Assembly: GCA_018857735.1 (NCBI GenBank)
Contig: JABMCL010000864.1
Location: forward strand, 152,501 to 216,500
DNA: 64,000 nt
From: Alviniconcha marisindica
Taxonomy: Eukaryota; Mollusca; Gastropoda; Provannidae
Direction of reading: 5' to 3'
In this document: positions 35,601 to 49,200 of the stretch, in pieces
How the letters are laid out: every line of letters begins with the position of its first letter
Position numbering within the stretch: the stretch's first letter is position 1
Program-made: the position numbers and the translations under genes
The notes under the pieces: model-generated
What the model was told of the DNA's origin: nothing
Seen by the model: only the letters and a program-made list of their open reading frames with translations
Database searches by the model: none

Positions 35601-38600
35601 GGTTCTCATACTCATAGGTATAATTATAGTATGTACTGTAGTAGGTCATCCACCTGCATCCCTTCATGAGGAGCAATGGCCTAAATGAATAAATCATCCG
35701 TATCCGTATCTCTCTCTCTGTGTGACTCTCTCTCTCTGTACCAAAACTTCCATGCTTTGCTTACTTTTTTTGCTGGTGATGCTTCTGGTGATATGTCACT
35801 GGCACCTCGCTTCACACCTTTGCGAGGAGTGGACTCATTTGAGCCAGACATGCCATTCAAATCACCATCACTCTCACTGCCCCCTTCATCATCATCATCA
35901 TCACCACCACCACCTCCTTTCTTGCTGGAAGAGGCACCAGCATTCAGATCGGATGTCCGCTTGGATTCCTTGTACAAGGTCTGCAGACACAGTAGCCAAC
36001 GTCACAGGTTATGATGCCAACTTCCATCAAACAAATGAAGGAAGTTATAACAGCGCTCAATCTGATAAGACATGCATAACAAGGGACACAACAGGCCACC
36101 AGAAATGCCTATGAGAACTGTCACCTAGCATGCAAGTAAAAACACGGCACACAAAATCCAACAAGGTGACAACGGTCATTCCATTTTACAACCATGGAAA
36201 CTAGATGGCTTATCAAGGGACAGGACTGCACTGTTGCCAACCCAATAATTCTGCATTAAGATGGGCAGCAGAGTGAGAATTTTAACGTTTCAGTAATTGC
36301 AAAGGGCAAAGTCACAAGAGGGTGAGTGTCCATAAACCACAATTTTTGAAGAAAAAGGAGAACAGACTCAAAATGACGTCCATCAACATTCCAACCACTT
36401 TCAGAATAAATGGCAGTTGCTTCTGTTGTACAGACAGTTCTGTTTCACCATAACGACTGGATTTCGAAAGCTTGTCAAAATCCAGTTAATCTTGATGAAA
36501 CTGAAATGAAGTCAGTTCAACAACAAAAAATTGATTACAACTTGTTCAGAAAAGAACAGAAACTGGTCTGATAGGACCCAAGCTTTGCAAATTAACCCCC
36601 TCATTGCCACGACGTCACTTAAAAACAACCAATAAAAGTGCGAAATTTGAAACCCTTAAGCATTTTTGTTTTCTTTTTTGGACTGGCATGTGAAAGTATT
36701 TTCATCAAAACTCATAGCATTGAAAGTAAATGTGTTATAGGACTGAAAAATACACTGTTTGCAAGCATGTCCGTGCATCTTTCAGCCTGGAAATTTTACA
36801 GGCTGGGGCAGTGACGGGGTTAAAAGGCAAATGTTGGTGAATTAGCTCTGATGGCATGGGTAAAAGCTTCAGATGAAAATAAAACCCAAGCACTGTCTAA
36901 CACACAGTCTATCCCTCTTCTGTGGCCACTGTTTTTGTTGTTTTTAGCAATGGGGACCAAACAGGGGCACTGTTTTTGTTCCGTTTTTGGCATGGGATCC
37001 AAAAAGGGAGCACTGTTTTTGTTCTTTTTTAGCATGCAATCCAAAAAGGGGGGCACCATTTTTGTTCTGTTTTTGGCAAGGGATCCCAAAAGGGGGGTTC
37101 TGTTTTTGTTCTGCATTTGGCATGGGGACCAAAAGGAGGACACCATTTCTGGCATGGAATCCAAACAGGGGACTCTAATGAGGTGCAGTCTCACCTGCAG
37201 CCGTGGCAAATCTGTGGCTTCTTTCCAGGTCTTGTCGTCACGGAATTTCTGGATGCGTGGAAATCGTATGGAAATCCCATCAGCAGTGTGAATCTCTGCC
37301 TTGCTGAACTCGGCACCAATGATTTCCCACACTGGGGCTTTCTTCGGATCAGCCACCACAAAGTCTGGCACCACCTGCAACAGAGAGGCAAAGTAAACAA
37401 TTCTCTTTTTGTGTGTGCGTGTGTTTGTCTGATAACACTTCTTCTGGCAAACATGTTCAGCTTTGTCCCTACTGCAGTACAACCGTGCAAAACTGAAACA
37501 TGGCTGGAAAAGTCAGAATGACCAACATTTTGAAACTTTAAGGAAAGCACAAGTTGAACATGGTGTGTATGTGGGTTTTTTTTTTGGTTTTTTTTTGGGG
37601 GGGGGGGGGGGGGGGGAGGGAGGGGAGACTGAACTTTTTCTTGAGAGCGAGCCATTCAGAGATGGGCAATGGGGTCTTTTGTTGACCTGAACTAAACATA
37701 AACATGACTTATATGCATGACTGCTCCCTGACAACAAAGCATGATTTTTGCTGATCCTCATGAAGTGAACCTTTCTGAGATCTTTACAGGTGATTAAAAA
37801 CAGTTTACCTGCTTCTTGACAGTGACCCATGGCAGATAGTTGCTGGGTTCTTTTCTGGTCCTTCTCAGGTCCAGAAGTGATCATTACCTACCACTTGATG
37901 GTGAGCCAAACAGAAACTTTGCTCAAAAGGCCTTTGCTGACTCTAGTGTCCAAAAGAGATCATTACCTACTTCTTTATGGTGAGCTATACAGGAATTTTG
38001 CTGAGAAGGTCTTTGCTGACTTTAACGTCTAGAAGAGATTATCACCTGCTTCTTGATGGTAAACCATACAGGAACTTTGAAGATCATTGCTGAGGTCTTT
38101 GCCAACATTAATGTCCAGAAGAGATTATTACCTACTTCTTGTTAGGAAGTCATGCAGGAATTTTGCTGATAAGGCCTTCGCTGACCTTAATGTCCAGAAG
38201 AGAGTATCACCTGCTTCTTGAGAGTGAGATAAACAGGAACTATGCTGAGAAGGTCTTTGCTGACCTTAATATCCAGAAGAGATTATTGCTGAGGTCTTTG
38301 CGGACCTAAATGTCCAAAAGAGATTATCACCTGCTTCTTAATGGTGAGCCATGCGGGAACTTTGTGGGGGTCTTTGCTGATCTTTACCATGTCCAGCTCA
38401 GACTGCAACTTGTCCAGTGTCTTGTCATCCAGACCGTTGCCGCACTTTGACACTGTGCAGAATGTCTTGGTGCTGGGGTCGTAACAGCCCATCAAAAAAA
38501 TGGACATCAGGCCTCCTGAAGTAAATCACAAAAATTGCACAGTGAGGTGAGCAAGCTGGTTTGCATTTTGCTGATTCTCTGCTCTCAACATGCAGGGTGT

Positions 38601-41600
38601 TTAAGGGTGGGTTAACATCTTGGAACAAAGGCCATGCATAAGATTCTCAACTCATACAGTTTTCTGTCCACAGTTCTTGAGGACAGTTTGCAAAAAAGGC
38701 TTCTGGATATGTGCAAACATCTAAAAAAAAAAAAACTCCTGACTTCTGGGTCTACATATAATATTCTGCACATAAGCATAGCCATAGCATGCATGTGGCC
38801 ACCAAGCAGTCTACAAGTTTCACCAGAACACAGCAGCAGCTCTTCATGTTAATAATAATAATAGCAGTCATTTCTATAGCACCATATCTCACTGACAAGG
38901 GTGAGCACACTGCGCTTCACAAGATCAAGAAAAATCTACACATTAAAACCTCAAAAATAATAATTATATACTCATAATATTGTATAAGTTCCTTGCACAC
39001 CACACACATGTGAGCGACCACACACACACACACACACATACACATACACACTCACACACACACACACACACACACACATTTACCTTTGTTGCCAGTGCCG
39101 TAGTAAGCCCCAAGTACAATGAGGTCGGCAGAGTCAGCCATGCTGCCCTGGTGCAGGTAGTCCTTCTTCACCTTCAACCAGTGTCGCTTGCCTGGCTCAT
39201 AAACGCTCTGTTGTGAAAAACGTACATTTTGACTTATTCTGTGTATTTCATTGTCCAAACAGGAATATTTCCCCCATGGGACTTCAGGTCACTACCCTTA
39301 GGAAAAGTGGCTGTGACAAAGTCATTCAAGTCAACCTAAATTAACCACTGTGCTGGTGGAATCTCAACAGAATTTCACCAGGACACATGGAAAAATCAGC
39401 CATCTCAAATCTTGTTTTTTTCCAAAAGGAACAACCTTTCTCCAACATGGAGAAGAGATTTTTGTTTTAAATGTTTTAATAAACTGGGGGTGAGGCTGGG
39501 GATAACTGGAGGAGGGGGAGAATGAGGGAAGGGGAATGGGAATGAGGAAGGAACATGGGGAGGAGGGATGAAGGAGGTGGAATGGGAATAAGGGAGGAAC
39601 ATGGGGGGGGGGGATGGGAATGAGGGAGGTACATGGGGGGGGATGAGAGAGGAAAATGGGGGGGGGGGGGGGGAGAGGGGGAAGGGGGGGGGGGTTGAGA
39701 GAACAGGGAATGGGGATAATGAAGGAACATAGGGGGCGGGATGAGGAAGGGGAAATGGGAATGAGGAAGGACCATGGGGGATGAGGGAAGGGGAATGGGA
39801 ATGAGGAAGGAACATGGGGAAGGGGGTATGAGGGAAGGGGAATGGGAATGAGGAAGGAACATGGGGAAGGGGTATGAGGGAAGGGGGAATGGGAATGAGG
39901 AAGGAACATGGGGGTGGGGTGAGGGAATGGGAATGACGTAGGAACATGGGAGAATGAGGGATGGGGGAATGGGAATGAGGGAGGAACATGGGGGGAGGGG
40001 GGGGGGAATGGGAATGAGGCAGGAACATAGGAGGGGGATGAGGGAAGGGGAATGGGAATGAGGAGGAACAGGGGGGGGGGTGGGGGGGAGGAGGGGGAAT
40101 GGGAAGGAGGAACAGGGAGGGGGATGAGGGAAGGGGGAATGGGAATGAGGGAGGAACGGGGGGGTGGGGGGGGGGGGTAAGGGGGAAATGGGAATGAGGA
40201 AGAAACACGGGGAGGGGGGATGAGGAAGGGGAATGGGAATGAGGGAGGAACATGGGGAGGGGGGATGAAGGAAGGGGGAATGGGAATCAGTTAGGAACAT
40301 GGGGAGGGGGGATGAGGAAAGGGGGAGTGGGAATGAGGGTGGTACATGGGGAGGGGGGATGATGGAAGGGGGAATGGGAATGAGGGAGGAACATGGGGGT
40401 GGGTGGGTGAGGGAAGTGGGAATGGGAATGAGGAGGAATGGGGGGGGGGGGATGAAGGAAGGGGGAATGGGAATAAGGGAGGAACAGGGGGGAGAGGGAG
40501 ATAAAGGGAATGGGAATGAGGGAGGAACACAGGGAGGGGGAATGAGCGAAGGGTGAATGGGAATGAGGGAGGAACATGGGGAAGGGGTTGGGGAGAGGGG
40601 GGGGGGGGTGGTGGGATGGGTGAGCAAAGGAACATGGGGAAGGGGGGGGGGGGGGTGAAGGCTGGGGGAATGGGAATGAGCAAGGAACATGGGGAAGGGG
40701 GGGGGGGGGGGGGTGAAGGCTGGGGGAATGGGAATGAGCAAGGAACATGGGGAAGGGGGGAGAATGAGGGAAGGAGGAATGGGTATGAAGGAGGAACATG
40801 GGTGGGGGGGGGGGGGGGGGACTGAGGGGGATATGATGGGCAAGGGGAAGAGAAGGTGACTGCATGTGCTTGGATTCAAACCTTCCACCTCTCATACCCA
40901 AATGCAGTGCCATAACCACTCATCCAAGCTACCTCCTTAGCATCCATCTTGTAACATGCAGCATGACGTTATAAACAAAGAAGGGCACCCACAGATATGT
41001 GCAAAATGATCAGCATGAGTAGACACATGACGAAAAACTCACTTTGGCATCCTTGAGGACCAGTCCCTCCAGACCCTCATCAAACACTTTGGTCATCAGG
41101 CTTTGCAGCTCAGATGCTTTCTGAAATCACACAGGCAGGATCACCATCATTACAAGAGGTGGAAGGTTTGAATCCAAGTGCATGCAGTCACCTTCTCTTC
41201 CCCCTGAAATAGACAACAGACAATAGACAATCCTGCAATAGTGACAGTGTCGATAGCCTCTGACCAGGGTCATTATGGTATTTTGAAAAAGAAACTCCTT
41301 ATTGAAAGAACGCAGAACACACCTAACCAAGCAGCCAGATCAGCAGCTTAGATTCTTGATATGCTACCCACATCAGTAAGACCCTTGACATTGTTCAAAG
41401 ATATGCTCTGCTAGTCAGTAATAGTGACATGCTGTAGCCTTTTTGTACAGCAACGTTGAGTAACGAGGCTGGAGCCGGTCAGTTTATGACCAACCTCCTC
41501 CTGCTCACAGCATGGTCCCAAGTACCACCCATGTCACTGTCCTTCTCTTTAAGTGGAACTGCTGTAACAATTATCTCACTCTTCCTGTTTAGTTAAGAAT

Positions 41601-44600
41601 GATCTTGGTAATCCGTATTTTTCACTGTTACTTTATTGTATACTATTATATAGTTGGAGTTCATCAGTAACTTGACTGGCCGTCCCTTGTATACTCACCC
41701 GACACTGTGAGATATGGGTTTTAAGAGCAAGTCATGCACACAATTTATGTGCTTGATTATTAATAATTTTGTCACAGTTACCATGTATTATAGTAACCTA
41801 CAAGTAAACTACATGGTTACTGTATTTATTACATAATTGCTGTTGTTTGGTCTTTACATTTGCTTTCATGATCTAAATGTTTTGTTTGCTTGTGTCTTTT
41901 CCAACACAGACACTGTTTCCTGGTTGGTGTAATTAAAAGTTATGTTATAGCAACCTCTGACTTGTGACTCTTCATTCATGCTTCCAACCTGCTTCCCTCA
42001 CTCCCCACCCCACTCCCCTACAGTTATAAAAACTGTCACTATTGCAGTATCGTCTACAGGCTATCAACACTGTCACTATTGCAGTATTGTCTAAAGGCTA
42101 TCAACATCATCACTACTGCAGTATTGTCTAAAGGCTATCAACACTGTCACTATTGCAGTATTGTCTATAGGCTATCAACACTGTCACTACTGCAGTATTG
42201 TCTAAAGGCTATCAACACTGCCACTATTGCAGTATTGTCTAAAAGCTATCAACACTGTCACTATTGCAGTATTGTCTAAAGGCTATCAACACCATCACTA
42301 CTGCAGTATTGTCTAAAGGCTATCAACACTGTCACTATTGCAGTATTGTCTATAGGCTATCAACACCATCACTACTGCAGTATTGTCTAAAGGCTATCAA
42401 CACTGTCGCTACTGCAGTATTGTCTATAGGCTATCAACACCATCACTACTGCAGTATTGTCTAAAGGCTATTGACATTGTCACTATTGCAGTATTGTCTA
42501 TAGGCTATCAACACCATCACTACTGCAGTATTGTCTATTGGGCAGTTCAGTGAAGCTGGTTTGCACAAGTGAATTCCCTTTGTAATCTTTCACACAAGAA
42601 GTAGCGAGAGGTCGCAGCGTCACTTCCAGGCCGATTTCTGAGTAGGCGTTGCTTCACGCTGTGTATAACAATGGAAGTTGAACCTAGAATTTCGAAGCTG
42701 TACAAATGCCACCACTGTTGCAGTTGCAAAAATTACTGGGGAAAGGGGATGGAGGGTGGAAAAAAGTGTCTTTGCGCCATTTTTTGGATGACCTTAAGAT
42801 CGTGAGTTTGTGGAAAAAATACATTTTGGGGCATCCTATAGCACAAGCAACAAGTTATTGCTTGTTGCCAGACACATTCTGACTACAGGCCTCCAAAAAT
42901 GCCTTTAAAGTTGGCAGTGTAAAATTTGCAAAGTCACTGTCACCACCTTCCATTGTGAAGAAAGTATGCACTGGAAGTAAAAGCAGCCAAGGGACTCAAG
43001 CAATGCCAGGCAAAAGTCAAGGGAGTTAACAACCCTGCCTGAACCACCCAATAGGCTATCAACACTGTCACTATTGCAACATATTGTCTATAGGCTATCA
43101 ACACTGTCACTATTGCAGTCAATAGGCTATTGGCATTGTCATTATTACAGTATTGTCTATAGGCTATCGACACAATTCTCACTATTGCAGCATGTCTATA
43201 GGCTCCTGACATGCCACTATTGCAGTATCAACATTGTAACTGCTGCAGTATCATCTATAGGACTATTGACATTGTCACTACTGCAGTATTGTCTATAGGC
43301 TATTGACACCGTCACTACTGCAGTATTGTCTATAGGCTATTGACACTGTCACTACTGCAGTATTGTCTATAGGCTATCAACACTGTCACTATTGCAGTAT
43401 TGTCTATACACTATCAATACTGTCACTACAGCAGTATTGTCTATCCACAATGTTGAGGCTAGAGAAAAAATGTTGTTAAGAGTTCTGCGTCAGGACTGCT
43501 TTCAGCTACAGTAATTATTATGACACGACAAACTCCATTACTAAAATCCCCAAAATTGCCGTGCAGCCACCAGAGTGGTGGGTAACATTGCACTTACATG
43601 TATGACAGTATCTACAGGGACAAGGAAACCACTGCAGAAGCAACCATCTCACCTAACATTCAGCAAACCTCAGGGGTTTAGCAACAGGGTTGCACTACCC
43701 AGCCAAACTTAATTAACTGATCACTGTTATATAGCGCTATTCTCTGCTCTTGAGCAGAGTCGCTGCGCTCTTGCTACATGTGAATCGTGCTATGAGTGAC
43801 TGTAAACTCTTACAGTGCATTTTGAATATCCACTGAAATGGTGCACTTACAGTGCTATTTGGTTGTTATGTGGCCGTAACACTGATAATACTTCTGCAAA
43901 TTGTTGACAGACTGTTTCTCCACTGCCATGGATTCCCTGAACATGCCTATGCCCATAACACACACAGACCCAATGGGTCTCCATCTCACCTTTATCTTGT
44001 GGACCTCAGACAGCATCACGCGGTGCTCCACCTCAGTCGTATTCTTCTCCAGTATCTGGCGCCTCTCCTTCATAGGCCTGCACCAGGCAAAGGGAGAGAG
44101 CAGCAAGTCAGGTCAAGTACTTCTTTATTCCATTTAAAGGGAAATGTCGGTGCCTTAACAAGCAAACAAATAAAATGGGGAAAAAATAGAAAAAAGATGA
44201 AGGGATCCATCAACAAAAATTAACCAAGACACCAGAGGAACCCGAGTCCAGAATAGTTATCTTTGTTTCAAGATCACAAACACACACAAAAATGCTAGCG
44301 TCAGAGCCTGTCTTAAAACAACAGTTTTCAGGTGCCCATCTATCCCATTGATCTGTTTTTAACCTTTTATCAAGATAACAATAACAAGCTAATTGACCTT
44401 ACATAGAGGGTTCAACACTGAGCACTGAACAGTTACAGTTCATAACCTTTTGATGACTGTCATGTTGTACCATGTTCACTGGGGGGATGTGCTGTAATTA
44501 AAGTCTGATTTTAGATTTCAAATTAATGTCATTTGCCTCAGCTGGTAGCAGCTGATATCTCACATCATCAATGAAAATGTGCCATTACTCATTTTGAAGG

Positions 44601-44833
44601 TTTTGTTGGAAGTCTACCAATCTTCTGCTCTGCTGCTATAATGCTTTAGTTTGTTGGCTAAACATGGTGGCCTCTCCTCAGGCCATTTGCATAGTATATT
44701 ACATTTGGAGTAGCTGCTAAGGTGAGAGAGTTTCAGGCTCTCAATTACCCTTCCAAACACAGTCAAACCAGTCGGTTTCTTCTCATTGCACCAACCCATC
44801 ACCAGTAATGCATGTATTTGTAGTGTGTAGTGA

Positions 44834-44871
<38 letters not shown>

Positions 44872-46061
44872 GTGTGCATGTGTGTATGCATGCATGACCA
44901 TGTGTGTGTGTGTGTGTATGCATGTGTGCATGTGTGTGATGAAATGAACATATCCTTATGTCTTTGTATGCGCTCTGGGCTCTTACGAGATGGGATGCCA
45001 TAAATACTCTGCTATTACTACCATTAAACCAGTTCATGTGCACGGCAACACTTATCTCTCAATACATACAGGGCTGAGATCAGGTTAATGGGCCACTGCC
45101 TAAATAATGTTAACAAAAATCTGAAACAAGAATGACTGCTAGCATCCTCAAACAAGATCCAAACATATTAAAAGGTTAAAAAATCTGCATGTTGTGTTTT
45201 GTCCTAATAAACAGCTTTATTTTGAACCTTTTATGTGTTTGGATCTAAATGTTAACAGCATGCCAGTAAAATGGACATTACATCTCCTCTTCTGAGGTCC
45301 CTGTACAGACACGTACACTTACGTTTCCATGAGATTTTCATCATTGAAGAGGAGACAGTCAAACACAAACAGGCACACCTTGGCATCAGTAAAAGCAGCT
45401 TTCTGGAACAGAGAAGGCACCGTCACAAATCTCCTCAATTTTTATTATTTTTTATTATACCAAGCAGGCCCCATTCTTTCTTCTTCTTCCTTTTTTATTT
45501 CTTTTCACATAAGTGATATTAGACTGATCTTAAAATTATCATGCTAACAACATGTATCAGCAAGTTTCACCAATATAAATTTATATAAAAAATAATAATA
45601 AAAAAGCAGGCCCCAGGGACTGCACAAAGTTGTTACCAAACACCGCACTCCTTGCAAACAGGCACTCACTTTATGAACCCCCAGTGTGCCAAACGGTAGT
45701 GGGTTTCCTGTTGCTGTGTCAACCAGCAACACCTCTGCATCCAGAATCAGGTCACTGCTTGTAGGGAAAGCTTTGGGGATGTAATCCTTGAAGTGAGCCA
45801 CCTGCAAACAAGCATCACTATGGATGTCAAACAAGGCCATATATTCATGCATGCACACACACACAAAAACCTGGGTGCATATGTCACCACACAAATCTTA
45901 GAATCAGAATTGTAGACAAACTAGGCCAGGTACCATGCCATGAGAAAAAAACTCACAATGCGCTTCTGCAGTCACAGATACACAAGTTTGTTACATACAC
46001 AAACACACACACATGCATGTACACAGGAGCACACACACACACATGCAGGTAAACAAGAACG

Positions 46062-46123
<62 letters not shown>

Positions 46124-46255
46124 CAGGTACACATGAACACACACACACACACACACATATGAACACACACACACACAAACACACACACGTACATATCAAC
46201 ACACACACACACACATGCAGGTACACATGAACACACACACACACATGTACATATG

Positions 46256-46290
<35 letters not shown>

Positions 46291-49200
46291 CCACCACTAG
46301 TTCCTATACGTCACCTAGGTAGGCATCTGCCAAGTTACAAGGCTAATCCCTCATTCACTCCCCCCCCCCCCCCCCTTCTCCATCATCTTTGCCAAGTGCA
46401 ATCAGCATGTGGCTGTTTACATGGAGCTAACTACGATGTCCAAGTGGACAATGAAACTGACATTGGCAATTAAGCCTAAGCCCCTTTCAATCATAGCTGC
46501 AATGAAATGTGCAGATTCCACACAGTGACTTTTTTCTTCTTCTCCAAAACCACCACAGCAGGTGCCACTGCACGCAGTATCAAGCTGCTGTTTAGACCCG
46601 CTTTTCTGTCAAATAACTACAGCTGAAAAATCTGCACAAAAGCCCTCTGCCATTCCTTCGTTGTTTCTGATGCAAATCACAAAATCTGTTGGAATGAAAC
46701 TCTCATTATTGGGGGTGGGGGGATGTGGGGGTGGATATCATACCTTGTGGGCCATAACTGGCTTGAGACTGCGACTGAAATATCGGAATTCATTGCCCCT
46801 CTTGTGAACCTGCACCCTCTCCCCGTCATACTTGATCTCCGCAAAGATTCCATTTGGGCATTTCTTGAAGGCGTACTCAACTGATCTGCATGCCTCTGCC
46901 TGCAGTGCAACATCAAAATACAATGCAATACACTATAAAACAAAACAATACAATGCAACCTAAGACACAAGGCAGGCGAGCGCCACAGGATACACTTTGT
47001 GACAACACACTCAGTAACTTTCTTCTTATGTTACTGACCAGCGCTCACAGGTTAGACCACTATTGTCATATGTTTAAGTGCATACATAATCCACCAAAAT
47101 TGTTCACCGCCTGCAGTGTCATAAACTGCTCACCGCCTGCAGTAACACAAACTGTTCACCGCCTACAGTAACACAAACACAAACTGCTCACCACTGCAGC
47201 AACATAAACTGTTTACTGCCTGCAGTAACACAAACTGCTCACCACCTGCACTAACACAAACTGCTCACCACCTGCACTAACACAAACTGCTCACCACTGT
47301 GGCAACATAAACACAAACTGCTCACCACCTGCAGTAACACAACTGCTCACCACTGCAGCAACATAAACTGTTTACTGCCTGAAATAGCATAAACTGCTTA
47401 CCACCAGCAGTAACACAAACTGCTCACCACCTGCAATACAACAAGCTGCTCACCACCTGCAGCAACACAAACTGCTCATCACCCACCGGAACATAAGCTG
47501 CTCACCACCTGCAGTAACACAAACTGCTTACCACCTGCAGTAACACAAACTGCTCACCACCTGCAGAAACACAAACTGCTCACCATCTGCAGTAACACAA
47601 ACTGCTCACCACCTGCAATACTACAAGCTGCTCACCACCTGCAGTAACACAACTGCTCACCACCTGCAGTAACACAAACTGCTCACCATCTTCAGTAACA
47701 CAAACTGCTCACCACCTGCAATACTACAAGCTGCTCACCACCTGCAGTAACACAACTGCTCACCACCTGCAGTAACACAAACTGCTCACCACCTGCAGTA
47801 ACACAACTGCTCACCACCTGCAGTAACACAAACTGCTCACCACCTGCAACAACACAAACTGCTCACCACCTGCAATACTACAAGCAGCTCACCAGCATGG
47901 GCAGTACAGGGGTCATGAGGGATGCCTTGATGCTGAGTCGCTTGGCCAGCCCTGGTTTTCCATTCTCCCAGGCCTCTGTCTTATTCTTCAGGACACGGTC
48001 CACCACATCCTTCAAGTTACGTGATGCTTGAAAAGCTTCATAGGCGTTGGGTTCAAGGCCATCAAGACTGCAAAAAGCCAATGTGCTATCAAATTTCACA
48101 TGCTGTGATTGTGAGAGCAAAGTCCGTCCACCCCCCTCTCTTTTTTAAATTAATTAAGTGTTTATAAAGCACAAAATCTTGTCCAGAGAGACAATTCTAA
48201 GTGCATATGCTCACACACAAGCATACTGACTTTACAAAGCTTAATTTACACACAAACCCACTCCCTCTCCTCCACCCCCAACCCTGCACAGTCCCCCCCC
48301 CCCCCTCCCCCCCACCAAATCAGGTGAACAAAGCATCATTCTGAACATGCCAACCTTTCTAGGGTCAGTCATCTGTTTAAGTTGTTGTTGTTTACCTTTC
48401 AAACTGGGCATCAAACTATTAAGGACAGTGGCTTAGAGTTCTTTTCCTTTTTTCAAACATTCAGTACACTCCACCAACATCAGGAACTGATCAGAAGGCT
48501 GTGTGGTGAAACTATCACAGCTGGTCTGTCTACAGGAAACCTTCCCTAATTATCCATGGGATAAATTCCCAGACTCAACAAAATATATAAAAGAAAACTA
48601 ATAGCATCTGCTGTTATCAAAGCTTTCTGTAACCCGTGGACAGATATGTGTACACATGTTATATCTGATCACAGAGCATATTTGAAAGCATACACCAAAA
48701 CAGTGACAGAAGCTGACAGCACCTACATGTGTTTGGCTCCAGCATTGATTCTCAAGTCATGCTTTATCAGCCGTATCACCATTTTCAGGTCATTGGCAGT
48801 GCATCTGCAACAATACAAACATGCAGACTTGATGCTGGGGATCCCTCTAAAAACAAACATCTTTAAGATGTACTTCTGATTAACTTCAAGAATATGCCTG
48901 CAGTAAGGAATTGGTTGTTTTGTTTAGTTCATGCTTACAAGTAATTTGTTATTGCACACTTGTCTGCTGTGCTCTCAAACACTTACTGTTACAGTGTGTT
49001 AGAACATCTCAACACAGAGATCATGTATACGACAAAAAACAACTGGGGAGCAGGGGGAGCTAAGTGGTTAGGGCACCAGACTCATGATTGAAAGGTTGCG
49101 GGCTTGAGTCCACACAGGAGGGACAGGACAATTTTCTTCTCCAGGGTCACATATCTCTGCTAACTCATGGTGGTATCCATTCCACCCCCATGATACTGCA

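Noticed and set aside
39476..40919. Proline/serine/histidine-rich ORFs up to 470 codons on the minus strand
   Set aside because: They read through a homopurine minisatellite in all frames; the repeat itself explains the open frames.
40858..40935. tRNA gene on the minus strand
   Set aside because: A- and B-box-like sequences are present, but the arms do not pair into a cloverleaf and similar pieces recur; a SINE fits better. Same for 49040-49290 and 59250-59440.
42079..42464. Repetitive Cys/His/Tyr ORFs (HCHYCSIVYRLS units)
   Set aside because: Translation of the 37 bp minisatellite.
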